Part shown: positions 39,092 through 48,876 of the stretch, in pieces
How the letters are laid out: each line of letters opens with the position of its first letter
How positions within the stretch are numbered: the stretch's first letter is position 1
Assembly: GCF_001629705.1 (NCBI RefSeq)
Contig: NZ_CP015378.1
Span: forward strand, 4,154,001-4,218,000
Direction: 5' to 3'
Source of the DNA: Fictibacillus phosphorivorans
Lineage (GTDB): Bacteria > Bacillota > Bacilli > Bacillales > Fictibacillaceae
Length of the DNA: 64,000 bases
Notes under the pieces: model-generated
Seen by the model: the letters and a program-made list of their open reading frames with translations, nothing else
Database searches by the model: none
Told to the model about the DNA's origin: nothing
Position numbers and translations under genes: made by a program

Positions 39092-39496
39092 TTGCTTATC
39101 GAAAAACTAATGGTGGCTTATATGGATACAAAAGATAACCACATCTATTATTTAGATAAAAATGAACAAACGATATTGCTCGATGCGATTGAGCCTGGTG
39201 GTCTCCCCAACCTAGAATTTCTAGATGCAGAAGAGCCAGAACGATTTATAGAGATTCCAAAAGTGATGAGTGTAGAATCTTTCAGCTGGATGGTTGAATT
39301 TGAGAGCTTCCATCAAAACAGCGAACTGCTTCACGCATTAAATGAGGATGAGCCTTTTGAACATTTTACCAAAAAAGTGAGTGAACTGAATCTGCATGAA
39401 ACATGGCAGACGTTTCAAAAAGACAAAGTGAAAAGCAGAATAGAATTGTGGTTAACCGAAAATAAAATCAAAGAAATACAAAAGCAGCCGGAATAA
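39092..39496 (+). CDS. UPF0158-family protein
   Basis: The 134-residue acidic protein has no signal peptide or membrane helix. Features are NHIYYLDKNEQTILLDAIEPGG, RFIEIPKVMSVESFSWMVEFES and a final helix ETWQTFQKDKVKSRIELWLTEN; this is the pattern of the uncharacterised UPF0158 family. TTG start chosen because AGGAGG lies 9 bases before it. It stands alone on the plus strand within a minus-strand region and shares a bidirectional terminator with the helicase gene. Confidence 0.78.
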   Translation: MLIEKLMVAYMDTKDNHIYYLDKNEQTILLDAIEPGGLPNLEFLDAEEPERFIEIPKVMSVESFSWMVEFESFHQNSELLHALNEDEPFEHFTKKVSELNLHETWQTFQKDKVKSRIELWLTENKIKEIQKQPE

Positions 39497-39511
39497 ATCC
39501 CAGCTGCTTTT
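39483..39511. terminator. bidirectional terminator between UPF0158 gene and replicative helicase gene
   Basis: AAAGCAGC / GCTGCTTT inverted repeat spanning the two converging gene ends. Confidence 0.7.
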
Positions 39512-39513
39512 CT

Positions 39514-40878
39514 TTATGCGCCTGGCGGTATGGCACTCTCGTCGTGCCGCCTGTCCAGGTTAACGAACTTGTTATATTCTTTTACGAAAGCGAGCTCTAC
39601 CGTTCCTGTTGGACCGTTACGCTGCTTAGCGATGATGATCTCGATGATGTTCTTCGCTTCTGTTTCTTTGTCGTAATAATCATCACGATACAAAAAGGCT
39701 ACGATATCGGCATCCTGCTCGATGGAACCTGATTCACGAATATCAGACATCATCGGACGCTTATCTTGACGAGATTCAACTCCACGAGATAGCTGTGAAA
39801 GGGCAATAACCGGCACTTCCAGCTCACGCGCAAGTGCTTTAAGGGAACGAGAGATCTCAGAAACCTCCTGTTGGCGGTTTTCGCCTGATTTCCCGCTACC
39901 CATAATGAGCTGCAGGTAATCGATCAAAATCATTCCTAGGCCTTTCTCCTGCTTCAGACGACGGCATTTCGCACGGATATCGTTAATACGAATACCCGGT
40001 GTATCATCGATATAGATACCTGCCGCTGACAAGCTTCCCATAGCCATCGTAAGCTTCTGCCAGTCTTCAGGTAACAACGACCCTGTACGAAGGCGCTGTG
40101 CATCTAAATTTCCCTCTGCACAAAGCATACGCATGACCAGCTGCTCAGCACCCATCTCTAGACTAAAGATCGCCACGTTCTCATCTGTTTTTGTCGCAAC
40201 GTTTTGTGCGATGTTCAAAGCAAACGCGGTTTTACCTACGGATGGACGGGCCGCAACGATGATGAGATCATTTCGCTGAAACCCAGCCGTCATACGGTCG
40301 AGGTCATTAAAGCCCGTCGGTATCCCCGTAATATCACCTTTACGGTTATGAAGAGCTTCGATGTTGTCGTAAGCATGTACCAAAACATCCTTAATCGCTG
40401 TAAAAGCACTCGTGTTCTTACGGTTCGCTACTTCTAAGATCGACTTCTCCGCTTCGTTTAAGATTGCCTCTACTTCTTCTTCACGCGCATAGCTGTTCGC
40501 GGTAATATCAGTCGCTGTACGAATCAAACGACGCAGCAGAGATTTCTCTTCAACGATCTTGCTGTAATACTCGATGTTCGCAGCAGTTGGAGAACTATCC
40601 GCCAACTCTGTTAAAAAGGATAAGCCGCCGACTTCATCCAGCTGATTCTTGTCCTGGAGCTCTGACGTAACCGTGATCAGATCGACAGGCTCACCTTTTG
40701 CGTTCAGATCGAGCATCACGCGATAGATTCTTTGATGAGTCGCACGGTAAAAATCTTCCGGAAGCAGAATCTCAGATGCCGTAATAAGAGCTTCGGGCTC
40801 TAAAAAGATCGCACCAAGAACAGCCTGCTCCGCTTCAATATTCTGCGGCGGTATACGGTCAGCAAATAAATCACTCAT
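39514..40878 (-). CDS. dnaB: replicative DNA helicase DnaB (named DnaC in B. subtilis)
   Basis: The 454-residue protein has the N-terminal helical domain (PPQNIEAEQAVLGAIFLEP), a linker and a RecA-like core with Walker A ARPSVGKTAFALN near residue 210, Walker B LGMILIDYLQLI and the QRNGPTG loop. It forms the hexamer that unwinds DNA at the replication fork. It is the gene called dnaC in B. subtilis. It is followed by a terminator and preceded by dispersed repeat 4, so it is probably transcribed from its own promoter as well as from readthrough. Confidence 0.97.
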   Translation of the reverse strand: MSDLFADRIPPQNIEAEQAVLGAIFLEPEALITASEILLPEDFYRATHQRIYRVMLDLNAKGEPVDLITVTSELQDKNQLDEVGGLSFLTELADSSPTAANIEYYSKIVEEKSLLRRLIRTATDITANSYAREEEVEAILNEAEKSILEVANRKNTSAFTAIKDVLVHAYDNIEALHNRKGDITGIPTGFNDLDRMTAGFQRNDLIIVAARPSVGKTAFALNIAQNVATKTDENVAIFSLEMGAEQLVMRMLCAEGNLDAQRLRTGSLLPEDWQKLTMAMGSLSAAGIYIDDTPGIRINDIRAKCRRLKQEKGLGMILIDYLQLIMGSGKSGENRQQEVSEISRSLKALARELEVPVIALSQLSRGVESRQDKRPMMSDIRESGSIEQDADIVAFLYRDDYYDKETEAKNIIEIIIAKQRNGPTGTVELAFVKEYNKFVNLDRRHDESAIPPGA

Positions 40879-40960
40879 GTTAGTTCCTCCTTTCCTTACT
40901 AGTAATCGTTCATATATGGTTTAAAGCTTTAAATTAGTTTGGTCTTGGCTCCAAGTATAG

Positions 40961-41088
40961 GTTGATCGTAGTGTAAGATGCGAGACTCCTGGGGGATCAG
41001 CGGGACAGGTGAGACTCTTAACAGCGCAAAGCGCTAAGAGGCTCACCGCACGCCCCCCGGAAAGCGAGCATCTGAAACGGAGATCAAC
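40961..41088 (+). repeat. 128-bp palindromic dispersed repeat, copy 4
   Basis: Subtype B (CTGGGGGATCAGCGGGA / CGCCCCCC). The outer ends have co-varied to GTTGATC/GATCAAC, the central stem is CTCTTA/TAAGAG with loop hairpin AGCGC/GCGCT. It lies between the rplI terminator and the helicase gene. Confidence 0.92.
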
Positions 41089-41103
41089 GCTTTCTAGCCC
41101 CGC

Positions 41104-41127
41104 AAAAAAACCGGGAAAACCCGGCTC
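41104..41127 (-). terminator. terminator after rplI
   Basis: Minus direction GCCGGG-TTTT-CCCGG followed by seven T, just beyond the rplI stop. Confidence 0.88.
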
Positions 41128-41129
41128 TT

Positions 41130-41573
41130 TTATTCTTCTGTTACGTGTACTTTTACAGTTGCCGTAACTTGTTGATGAACCTTGATCGAAACATTCGTAT
41201 ATCCAAGTGCCTTAATCGGCTCAGGAAGCTCGATCTTACGCTTATCAATCTTGATCCCTTGCTCTTTCAAGCCATCAGCGATCTGTTTACTTGTCACAGA
41301 ACCGAATACACGGCCACCTTCACCTGTTTTCGTTTTGATTGTAACAGTCAACTCAGCCAATTTTGCTTTTAAAGCTTCAGCCTCTTCCAATTGAGCTTGT
41401 TGTTTCTTCTCTTCGCTCTTCTGTTGACCTTGAAGTGTAGCCATCGCGCCAGATGTAGCTTCTGATGCTAAGTTTTTCGGAAATAAGAAGTTGCGCGCGT
41501 ATCCTTCAGAAACGTTCTTAACCTCGCCTTTTTTGCCTTTACCTTTTACATCTTGAAGAAAAATTACTTTCAT
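41130..41573 (-). CDS. rplI: 50S ribosomal protein L9
   Basis: The 147-residue protein opens with the L9 signature [20 protein letters not shown], then [13 protein letters not shown], and has a central helix and C-terminal domain ([21 protein letters not shown]). It binds 23S rRNA in the 50S subunit. Its ATG overlaps the end of gdpP by four bases, so the two are translationally coupled. Confidence 0.98.
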   Translation of the reverse strand: MKVIFLQDVKGKGKKGEVKNVSEGYARNFLFPKNLASEATSGAMATLQGQQKSEEKKQQAQLEEAEALKAKLAELTVTIKTKTGEGGRVFGSVTSKQIADGLKEQGIKIDKRKIELPEPIKALGYTNVSIKVHQQVTATVKVHVTEE

Positions 41574-43543
41574 TCCTCTTCTCCCCCTTCAATATACTCA
41601 TCAATAATACGTTTTAAATGTATCTCTGCTTCATCAATCGAGCTGTTCTCAATCTGGCAGGCAGCGTTCGTAAGATGTCCTCCGCCTTCCAATCTCTCCA
41701 TGATCATCTGCACGTTGATGTCCCCTAGCGAACGGGCACTGATGCTCACTCTGCCATCAATACGATTTGCAATAACAAAGGATGCTTGAATGCCGTTCAT
41801 GGTTAAAAGTATATCTGCCGCCTGAGCGATCACGACTTGATTGTACGCATCCTCAGGAGAGCTCTTGGCAATAACGATGCCTTTTTTATAGACTTCCGAA
41901 CTCTCAATGAGCTTGGAACGTCTTGTATACGTATTTAAATCTTCTTTTAAGAACTTTTGAACAAGGATCGTGTCTGCACCGTGCGCTCGTAAATACGAAG
42001 CCGCATCAAACGTACGAGAACCTGTTCTGAGGGTAAAACTCTTCGTATCTACAATAATACCGGCAAGAAGGGCTGTTGCTTCAAGCATACGCATCTTCAG
42101 TCTCTTCGGCTGGTATTCGAGAAGTTCGGTCACGAGCTCTGCCGTAGAGGAAGCATAAGGCTCCATGTACACAAGTACAGGATCTTTAATGAACTCCTCA
42201 CCCCGTCTATGGTGATCGATGACCACGACATGATCAAGCTTGGATAGCAGCTTTTCTTCAATTACCATCGTCGGTTTATGTGTATCAACTACGACGAGAA
42301 GCGTGTCTCGCGATGCAAGCTCTAGCGCTTCTTCAGGCGAGATAAAGAACTTCCAGATTGATTCAGTCTCTTTCAGCTCATCCATCAAGCGCTGAACGCC
42401 GATGTCGATATTCGCTTGATCAAGTACGATGTATCCATCTTTTCCATTCACTTGCGCGACCTTTAAGATCCCGATCGCAGAACCGATAGAGTCCATATCC
42501 GGATTCTTATGTCCCATGATGATGACCTTGTCGCTATCTGCTACCAACTCACTCAATGCATGTGAAATGACGCGGGCACGGACGCGGGTACGTTTTTCAA
42601 CAGGATTTGTCTTTCCTCCATAGAAACGTACTTTTCCGTTCGTCTGCTTGATCGCAACCTGGTCGCCTCCGCGTCCAAGAGCAAGATCTAGACTGGATTG
42701 AGCGAGCTGTCCGAGCTCAGGAAGTGACGATGTCCCCGATGCAACCCCGATACTAAGCGTAAGAGAGATATTTTGCTTAGCTGTAGACTCTCTAACCTCA
42801 TCTAGTACGCTGAATTTATTTTTCTCCAGTTCATAGAGAATACGTTGGTTAAATACAGCTAAAAACCGCTCAGAAGACGTACGTTTAAGGAAGATGCCAT
42901 GTACGTTCGCCCATTCATTCAACACAGACGTAACTTTTGAGTTGATCGTTGATCGAAACTGGTCATCTAGTCCTTGCGTTACTTCTTCATAGTTATCGAG
43001 ATAGATAATCGCCATGACCGTTTGCTCTTCATCATACAAACGTTCGAGATCTAACTGCTCGGTCACATCAAAAAAGTAAAGCAGTCTATCTTCTTTCTTA
43101 AAGTTCACTTGAAATCTATGTGTGTTAATCTTAATAACTTCTTCCTTCGCATCACTCTTGATATGAGGAATCAGTTCTTCTGAAACATGGTTTAGAGAAT
43201 GGCCGATAAAGGACTCTTCTTCAATAAGGGCTCCCATATATGGATTCGCCCATTCGATCTTAAAATCCTCATCATACAAAATAATCCCGATCGGCATTTC
43301 CATCAACGCTTCTTCTCCCACCTTCTTCAAGCGGTGAGATAGCGTAGAAATATAATCGCCCAGCTCCTCCTGAAAACTAGCTTCGGCTTTCATGGCATAA
43401 TAAAACAAACCACCGAGCAGCACGAAGCCTGCCATTCCGATCATCCAATGAAAATACGTGATGATGCTTACCAGAACAACAGAAGTTACAAATAAGGCGA
43501 TGACGGGATAACCATGCCACCGTTTTAGTAAAAACTTTGGCAT
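41570..43543 (-). CDS. gdpP: cyclic-di-AMP phosphodiesterase GdpP
   Basis: The 657-residue protein has two N-terminal membrane helices (about 12-50), a PAS domain (about 80-165), a degenerate GGDEF domain (about 170-305) and a DHH/DHHA1 phosphodiesterase with HKNPDMDS at 345-352 and DHH at 442-444. It hydrolyses c-di-AMP to pApA and so affects wall homeostasis and potassium balance. Gene order yybS-gdpP-rplI-helicase is as in B. subtilis (yybT). Confidence 0.96.
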   Translation of the reverse strand: MPKFLLKRWHGYPVIALFVTSVVLVSIITYFHWMIGMAGFVLLGGLFYYAMKAEASFQEELGDYISTLSHRLKKVGEEALMEMPIGIILYDEDFKIEWANPYMGALIEEESFIGHSLNHVSEELIPHIKSDAKEEVIKINTHRFQVNFKKEDRLLYFFDVTEQLDLERLYDEEQTVMAIIYLDNYEEVTQGLDDQFRSTINSKVTSVLNEWANVHGIFLKRTSSERFLAVFNQRILYELEKNKFSVLDEVRESTAKQNISLTLSIGVASGTSSLPELGQLAQSSLDLALGRGGDQVAIKQTNGKVRFYGGKTNPVEKRTRVRARVISHALSELVADSDKVIIMGHKNPDMDSIGSAIGILKVAQVNGKDGYIVLDQANIDIGVQRLMDELKETESIWKFFISPEEALELASRDTLLVVVDTHKPTMVIEEKLLSKLDHVVVIDHHRRGEEFIKDPVLVYMEPYASSTAELVTELLEYQPKRLKMRMLEATALLAGIIVDTKSFTLRTGSRTFDAASYLRAHGADTILVQKFLKEDLNTYTRRSKLIESSEVYKKGIVIAKSSPEDAYNQVVIAQAADILLTMNGIQASFVIANRIDGRVSISARSLGDINVQMIMERLEGGGHLTNAACQIENSSIDEAEIHLKRIIDEYIEGGEEE

Positions 43544-43554
43544 ACTTTCAGCTC

Positions 43555-44499
43555 CTACTGTTTTGGTTTCAACCGTTTTTTAATCATGAATCCTAAATCA
43601 ATTATACCTAAGAATTTAACGACTTCCAGAGGAATCGGCAGGATAGAGCTCAACAAAAACAAGAGTATAACCAACAATATGATTCTTTTTCTCTTCCAAT
43701 TCTTTATCCAGGCATAATAAAAAATAACTGTGAAACCTTGTATTATAAGTACAAACGATAATATCATATACAAATTTATCGTTACAATATATAAAGACGT
43801 ACCCTTTTCAGGCATACTAAATGTTAAAACAATCGCTATAATATAATACCACAAAAACGATTTTGGCAGGTTCCACTCACGAAATGGAGGGAATGATGGC
43901 ACATCATATCGCATTCTTTTCATCAACATTCTTGCGGCAATATGCGTTAAGAAGGCAAGGATAACAGCTCCGCCAATAATATATGTCGGAAGCAGCATCG
44001 GGATCAATTCCACTTGCTCTTTAAGCCTTTCAATCTGGGCAGGATCTTGTCCACCCGCTTTGTAAAAATCTTCTGCTGTTCCTATCGCACTTTGAAACTG
44101 AGACTCTAATTCTTTAACAAAATTAATACCCATGAATACTTGAGCGATCGCAAGCGTTCCTAACATGTTCACGATGTTGGACAAACTCGCACCGAGCAGA
44201 ACCGCAAATGCGGATTTTTTTCTTCTATAAAGTTCCCCCATCACGATTCCGGTCAAACCAGCAAAGAGGGTAACAATCATACCGTTAAGCCCCGCAAAAG
44301 CCAATGAAACGCCAAACGTGACCGCCCAAAAAAGTAATCCCGCTTTAAGATCTTGCCGGTACAGATAAATGATAAACGGAAGCGGCAAAATAAATAACGA
44401 GACCAAGCTAAATAACGGTATGTACATACTGATCAAAAAAAGAAGCGTATAAATGCCCGAAACAACGGCACCTTCCACCAATACTTTAGTATTGCGCAT
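43555..44499 (-). CDS. yybS: YybS-like DUF2232 membrane protein
   Basis: The 314-residue protein has about eight membrane helices and charged loops, and matches the DUF2232/YybS family by its opening (VVSGIYTLLFLISMYIPLF) and its position upstream of gdpP. Its function is unknown. It is the first gene of the yybS-gdpP-rplI unit. Confidence 0.88.
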   Translation of the reverse strand: MRNTKVLVEGAVVSGIYTLLFLISMYIPLFSLVSLFILPLPFIIYLYRQDLKAGLLFWAVTFGVSLAFAGLNGMIVTLFAGLTGIVMGELYRRKKSAFAVLLGASLSNIVNMLGTLAIAQVFMGINFVKELESQFQSAIGTAEDFYKAGGQDPAQIERLKEQVELIPMLLPTYIIGGAVILAFLTHIAARMLMKRMRYDVPSFPPFREWNLPKSFLWYYIIAIVLTFSMPEKGTSLYIVTINLYMILSFVLIIQGFTVIFYYAWIKNWKRKRIILLVILLFLLSSILPIPLEVVKFLGIIDLGFMIKKRLKPKQ

Positions 44500-44773
44500 G
44501 ATTCACCTCATAAAATTCTTCATATGTTCTAATTGTAGTGACATAACCGCCGTAATTCAACTTAAACGATAATTCTAGCATAGACGTACTTGAAGCGAAG
44601 TAAACAAATTATGGAAGGTTTGCTTGAGTGGGGTGAAAAATAGGTGAGATTCACCTGTTTTTAGGGAATTTATGTGTGAAAAAGTGATTGAGGTAGCCTT
44701 GGAAGCTAATACGGTGATTCAATACAGGGGGTTCGGTAATTTTGCAGCCGATTTTTCAAGGGACATGAAGAGG

Positions 44774-44879
44774 AATCCAAAAGTTTTGAGCTCCAATCCA
44801 CAAATTTCATGCCTGAATCCTAAAGTTTTAGATGTTTATCCACGAGTTTTAGTCTTTTATCCGCGAGTCTACAATCCTC
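44774..44879 (+). repeat. 21-bp tandem array of AATCC-type units
   Basis: (A/T)ATCC-N-(A/C)(A/G)A(A/G)-TTTT-like units begin at 44774, 44795, 44816, 44837 and 44858, exactly 21 bases apart, with a partial sixth AATCC at 44873. It lies in the gene-free gap (44500-44957) between yybS and rpsR. The sequence differs from the array at 36797. Apart from the rpsR terminator, nothing else is seen in the gap. Confidence 0.8.
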
Positions 44880-44914
44880 GACAAAAGTCGACAACCGAAT
44901 TTATCTTGGAACAC

Positions 44915-44944
44915 AAAAAACGCAGCCAGGAAACCCAGCTGCGC
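44915..44944 (-). terminator. terminator after rpsR
   Basis: Minus direction GCGCAGCTGGG / CCTGGCTGCG and a run of six T, right after the rpsR stop. Confidence 0.85.
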
Positions 44945-44957
44945 TCTTTAAACGATC

Positions 44958-45191
44958 TTATTCAGATACATATGGTAACAATGCCATGTGACGAGAGCGT
45001 TTAATCGCACGAGTCAATTGACGTTGATATTTAGCAGATGTACCAGTTACACGACGAGGAAGAATCTTACCGCGCTCAGAAACGAAACGCTTTAAAAGAT
45101 CAGTGTCCTTGTAGTCGATGTAAGTGATTTTGTTTACAGTGAAGAAACAAACCTTACGACGCTTTTGGCGTCCACCACGACGTCCAGCCAT
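44958..45191 (-). CDS. rpsR: 30S ribosomal protein S18
   Basis: The 77-residue basic protein carries the S18 core [49 protein letters not shown]. The opening [17 protein letters not shown] keeps one cysteine. Last gene of rpsF-ssbA-rpsR. Confidence 0.98.
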   Translation of the reverse strand: MAGRRGGRQKRRKVCFFTVNKITYIDYKDTDLLKRFVSERGKILPRRVTGTSAKYQRQLTRAIKRSRHMALLPYVSE

Positions 45192-45248
45192 AGTTGGTCC
45201 CCTCCTTTAGTTTTTTTTTATATATTCCGATTCATAGTTTACGTTAGT

Positions 45249-45794
45249 TTAAAATGGCAAATCGTCATCAGAGATGTCGATCGGCGTGCCATCATTTGCA
45301 AACGGGTCATCGTTGAAGTTATTACGTTTTGGATTCTGCTGTTGTTGCTGTCCTCCAAAGCCGTTGTCACTTCCATAGCTGCGGTTCTGATTTTGCTGCC
45401 CAAATCCGCGGTCATTTGATGGTCCACCAAAGTTGTTGCTGTTGCCTTGATATTGCTGGCCTCCAGCATTAGCGTTTTTAGGTTCAAGGAATTGAACACT
45501 TTCTGCCATTACTTCAGTAACATACACTCTTTGACCCTGCTGGTTCTCGTAAGAACGAGTTTGCAAACGTCCATCCACTCCTGCAAGCGATCCCTTTTTC
45601 AAGAAGTTCGCTACATTTTCAGCGGGCTTACGCCATACGACACAGTTAATGAAATCTGCTTCGCGCTCACCTTGCTGATTCGAAAAAGGTCGATTAACAG
45701 CAAGTGTGAAATTAGCAACTGCCACACCGTTTGGAGTGTACTTTAATTCTGGGTCTTTTGTTAAACGTCCCACCAGTACTACTCGATTTAGCAT
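45249..45794 (-). CDS. ssbA: single-stranded DNA-binding protein SsbA
   Basis: The 181-residue protein has an OB fold ([42 protein letters not shown]), a Gln/Asn/Gly-rich linker and the acidic tip DISDDDLPF that recruits replication and repair proteins. Being between rpsF and rpsR and of full length, it is the essential SsbA. Confidence 0.97.
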   Translation of the reverse strand: MLNRVVLVGRLTKDPELKYTPNGVAVANFTLAVNRPFSNQQGEREADFINCVVWRKPAENVANFLKKGSLAGVDGRLQTRSYENQQGQRVYVTEVMAESVQFLEPKNANAGGQQYQGNSNNFGGPSNDRGFGQQNQNRSYGSDNGFGGQQQQQNPKRNNFNDDPFANDGTPIDISDDDLPF

Positions 45795-45815
45795 TCAGAA
45801 CCACTCCTTAAAGGA

Positions 45816-46106
45816 TTAATTTCTTTCGTCTACGATTGTCATGAAACGAAGAACATCTTCGTTGATCTTCATAAGACGGTCGAATTCATTAATCGCTTCG
45901 TTTGGAGCGTTAACTTCCAATAGCGTGTAATATCCATCGCGGAAGTCATTGATTTCGTAAGCTAAACGCTTTTTACCCATTTCCTTTTCGTTCGCGATCT
46001 CCGCACCGTTGTCAGTTAGGATGCTTTTCGCACGCTCTTTAGTTGCCTTAAGAGCTTCCTCTTCGATATTCGGACGGACGATGTACATAATTTCGTACTT
46101 TTTCAT
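45816..46106 (-). CDS. rpsF: 30S ribosomal protein S6
   Basis: The 96-residue protein begins [21 protein letters not shown] choose the ATG at 46106, which follows a perfect AGGAGGTGA, over an upstream frame extension. It pairs with S18 in the small subunit. The leader carries a hairpin that fits the S6:S18 autoregulatory motif. Confidence 0.97.
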   Translation of the reverse strand: MKKYEIMYIVRPNIEEEALKATKERAKSILTDNGAEIANEKEMGKKRLAYEINDFRDGYYTLLEVNAPNEAINEFDRLMKINEDVLRFMTIVDERN

Positions 46107-46119
46107 TCCGTTCACCTCC

Positions 46120-46141
46120 TTTTGGTCTAAGCGGCCCAAAA
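46120..46141 (-). promoter_or_regulatory. putative S6:S18 leader element of the rpsF operon
   Basis: Minus-strand hairpin TTTTGG-GCCGCTTAGA-CCAAAA directly before the ribosome site of rpsF. It contains CCG and ACC segments, as in the S6:S18-binding motif of bacterial rpsF leaders; binding would hide the ribosome site. Confidence 0.55.
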
Positions 46142-46338
46142 CATTTATTTCGGGCAAGGAGAAAATCATCATAACAGTATTTGTTGACAATTAACTCACA
46201 ATAAAGAATTATATCAAAACATCTTGCATAAAACAAGCTTCTCTTAAAAGAAAGCATAAAAAAGAGGAAAAGCGATTGCTTTTCCTTCGTTTTTCTAAAA
46301 ATGTTTTTGATTAGTTTATTTAAAAACTTCACTGACAA

Positions 46339-46467
46339 GTTGATTGAAGTGGAAGGTGCGAGACTCCTGGGGGATCAGCGGGACAGGTGAGACACCTAAC
46401 AGCGCAGAGCGCTAGGTGGCTCACCGCACGCCCCCCGGAAAGCGAAGCACCTGGAACGGAAATCAAC
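46339..46467 (+). repeat. 128-bp palindromic dispersed repeat, copy 5
   Basis: Subtype B. Central stem ACACCTA/TAGGTG differs from copy 4 on both arms yet still pairs. Inner stem AGGTGC/GCACCT also co-varies. It lies between ychF and rpsF. Confidence 0.92.
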
Positions 46468-46487
46468 GACTTTCAAAGTTTGTTTTT

Positions 46488-47585
46488 TTAAACATTAAAA
46501 CGGAAATGAACAACATCTCCATCTTTCATCTCATATTCCTTACCTTCAAGACGAACTTTTCCTTTTTCTTTAGCAGCTGCCATGTTGCCCGCAGCCATCA
46601 GATCATCATAAGCTACGATCTCAGCACGAATAAATCCTCTTTCAAAATCCGTGTGAATGATTCCCGCACATGCAGGAGCCTTCATCCCTTTACGGAACGT
46701 CCAAGCACGTACCTCTTGAACACCCGCTGTAAAGTAAGTAGCAAGACCTAGTAGGGAATAAGATGCACGGATCAATTTATCAAGACCCGCTTCTTCGATA
46801 CCTAATTCACCTAAGAATGCCATCTTTTCATCGCCATCAAGCTCAGCGATTTCTTCTTCTACTTTTGCACAGATTACGATAACTTCTGCATTTTCACGTG
46901 CAGCGTATTCTTTAACGGCTTCAACGTGCTCGTTCGTTCCTTCTAAAAGCTCATCTTCGCTTACGTTAGCAACGTAAAGGATCGGCTTCATTGTAAGAAG
47001 GTGCATCGTGTGAACAATCTTCTTCTCTTCAGGTGTTAATTCAACACTTCGCGCCGGAAGTTCTTGCATAAGAGCTTCTTTGATTTTTGAAAGAACAGCA
47101 AACTCCGCTACCGCTTCTTTGTCTTTAGACTTTGCAAGTTTTTCAACACGTGCAACACGCTTGTCGATAGACTCTAGATCAGCAAAGATAAGCTCTAGGT
47201 TGATAACTTCAATATCATCGATCGGATTCACTTTTCCGTGTACGTGCGTGATGTTTTCATCATCAAAACAACGAACAACTTGAAGGATCGCATCGGTTTG
47301 ACGGATGTGAGATAAGAATTTGTTTCCTAACCCTTCTCCTTTACTAGCACCTTTTACGATTCCAGCGATATCTGTGAACTCAAAAGTTGTTGGTACTACT
47401 TTTTTCGGCTGTACCATCTCTGTTAATTTTTGAAGACGGTTGTCTGGTACTTCCACGATTCCAACGTTCGGATCGATCGTACAGAACGGATAGTTAGCAG
47501 ATTCAGCACCCGCTTGTGTAATAGCATTAAACAATGTAGATTTACCAACGTTTGGTAAACCGACGATTCCAGTTGTAAGAGCCAC
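46488..47585 (-). CDS. ychF: redox-regulated ATPase YchF
   Basis: The 365-residue Obg-family P-loop protein opens TTGIVGLPNVGKSTLFNAI. It has G3 FTDIAGIVKGASKGEGLGN and, in place of the NKxD specificity motif of GTPases, a YVANVSEDE stretch, consistent with ATP use. A C-terminal TGS domain (VRAWTFRKGMKAPACAGIIH) ends the protein. Obg-like YchF proteins bind ribosomes. It forms its own transcription unit. Confidence 0.96.
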   Translation of the reverse strand: MALTTGIVGLPNVGKSTLFNAITQAGAESANYPFCTIDPNVGIVEVPDNRLQKLTEMVQPKKVVPTTFEFTDIAGIVKGASKGEGLGNKFLSHIRQTDAILQVVRCFDDENITHVHGKVNPIDDIEVINLELIFADLESIDKRVARVEKLAKSKDKEAVAEFAVLSKIKEALMQELPARSVELTPEEKKIVHTMHLLTMKPILYVANVSEDELLEGTNEHVEAVKEYAARENAEVIVICAKVEEEIAELDGDEKMAFLGELGIEEAGLDKLIRASYSLLGLATYFTAGVQEVRAWTFRKGMKAPACAGIIHTDFERGFIRAEIVAYDDLMAAGNMAAAKEKGKVRLEGKEYEMKDGDVVHFRFNV

Positions 47586-47683
47586 TGTTCATTCACTCCT
47601 CTGTTTTATATAAAGCTTAGAAATCCTAAGACTTTTCATTGTAATAAAAAAAATATCCTTCCCAATTATAGGTTTTATCCTCT

Positions 47684-47721
47684 TAAAAAACAAGAAGAAC
47701 CGGGTCGTATAGCCCGGCTCC
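47684..47721 (-). terminator. terminator after the DUF951 gene
   Basis: Minus direction GAGCCGGG / CCCGGTTC with an 8-base loop, then TTCTTGTTTTTT. Confidence 0.78.
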
Positions 47722-47758
47722 AATGTTTGATCTTTTATTTATATTCATTAGTGAGTTT

Positions 47759-47774
47759 TGTTTCACGTGAAACA
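47759..47774. promoter_or_regulatory. parS site
   Basis: TGTTTCACGTGAAACA, a perfect 16-bp parS palindrome, in the gap after the DUF951 gene, about 14 kb from dnaA. ParB/Spo0J binds and spreads from such sites. Confidence 0.95.
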
Positions 47775-47780
47775 AAAACG

Positions 47781-47978
47781 TTACTCGCCTGGTGATGCTA
47801 AGACTTTTTTTATTTTCTTTGCGAACTCCGCTCTTGTCAGCATCACACTATGCTGACATCCCATGCACTTAATCCTGATATCAGCACCCATTCGAATTAC
47901 TTTCCACCGATTCGTTCCACACGGATGCTGTTTTTTCATTTCTACTTCATCGTGAAGTTGAAATTCTTTTTGCTGCAT
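47781..47978 (-). CDS. DUF951-family small protein
   Basis: The 65-residue protein reads MQQKEFQLHDEVEMKKQHPCGTNRWKVIRMGADIRIKCMGCQHSVMLTR. The conserved HPCG, GADIRIKC and CxxC are the DUF951 signature and suggest metal binding. The ATG at 47978 follows GGGAGAG. It usually lies next to ychF and mscS in Bacillus and its role is unknown. Confidence 0.88.
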   Translation of the reverse strand: MQQKEFQLHDEVEMKKQHPCGTNRWKVIRMGADIRIKCMGCQHSVMLTRAEFAKKIKKVLASPGE

Positions 47979-47991
47979 ACTCAGCTCTCCC

Positions 47992-48876
47992 TTATTTGTG
48001 TTCTTTTGGTAATGGTTCTTTTTGATACGTGACCATCTTTGGATATGGAATCTCGATTCCCGCAACTTCAAGCTCGTGTTTTAGCGTTTTACGAAGTTCA
48101 CGAGCGATCTTAAAGTGTGTCATCGGAAGGACCTCTGCCGTAACACGAATCACTACTTCTGATGCACCAAGCATCTGAACGCCTAATACTTCTGGTTCTT
48201 TAACCATCTCAGGATAGTTCGGCTTAGCATTCTTCACAACTTCTTGAATAATATTTTGAGCTTTATCGATATCCTCTTCATAAGCAATGCTCAAGTCAAC
48301 GACCGCAATGCTATTATGAACAGAAAAATTCGTAACTTCTGTGATAGACGAATTCGGCAGGATATGTAATTCTCCTGTCCAACTTTTAATTTTTGTCGTT
48401 CTTAATCCTATTTCTTCAACAGTTCCTTCAAAGTTTGTGATTCGTACCGTGTCTCCCACAGAGAACTGATTTTCGAAGATGATGAAAAAGCCTGTAATGA
48501 TATCCTTCACAAGACTTTGAGCACCGAAACCAATCGCTAGACCAACCACTCCAGCTCCGGCAAGAATCGCTTTAATGTCAACACCGAACTCCGTTAGAAT
48601 GGTTAAGATCGCTACAAAGTAAATGACATATGAAGCAACATTATCTAACAGTCTAAATAGGGTGTTCTCTCTTCTCTCACTTAAGCGCAGAGGAGATTTA
48701 AGTCGAACTTTAAACACATTAGCGATCGCTGCTTTTACAATATATTTGAAAATTATAGCGAGTATAATGATGCCTACGATTTTTAAGCTAGTCGTAGCAA
48801 TGCCTGTCCACCATTCTTTATCGGAAAAAATCGTGACGGCTTTCTCTGCAGTTTCCGGTAAGTTCGCACCTGCCAA
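47992..48876 (-). CDS. small-conductance mechanosensitive channel (MscS family)
   Basis: The 294-residue protein has N-terminal membrane helices, the pore helix (AILAGAGVVGLAIGFGAQSLVKDIITG) with its Gly/Ala packing, the beta-domain (FSVGDTVRITNFEGTVEEIGLRTTKI) and C-terminal vestibule. It releases solutes on hypo-osmotic shock. TTG start behind GAGGAAG. Sits upstream of DUF951 as in related genomes. Confidence 0.93.
   Translation of the reverse strand: MAGANLPETAEKAVTIFSDKEWWTGIATTSLKIVGIIILAIIFKYIVKAAIANVFKVRLKSPLRLSERRENTLFRLLDNVASYVIYFVAILTILTEFGVDIKAILAGAGVVGLAIGFGAQSLVKDIITGFFIIFENQFSVGDTVRITNFEGTVEEIGLRTTKIKSWTGELHILPNSSITEVTNFSVHNSIAVVDLSIAYEEDIDKAQNIIQEVVKNAKPNYPEMVKEPEVLGVQMLGASEVVIRVTAEVLPMTHFKIARELRKTLKHELEVAGIEIPYPKMVTYQKEPLPKEHK

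Noticed and set aside
44774..44879. CRISPR array
   Set aside because: The 21-bp units are contiguous with no unique spacers and no cas genes are present in the window.
44876..44894. Tandem Spo0A-like boxes (TTGTCGAC, TTTGTCGAG)
   Set aside because: Each differs from TTTGTCRAA, and the site lies downstream of rpsR and yybS where no promoter is seen.
44672..45004. 110-codon frame with heptads such as NPKVLDVYPRV
   Set aside because: The 7-residue period is just the 21-bp array. It overlaps the end of rpsR on the other strand and has no ribosome site.
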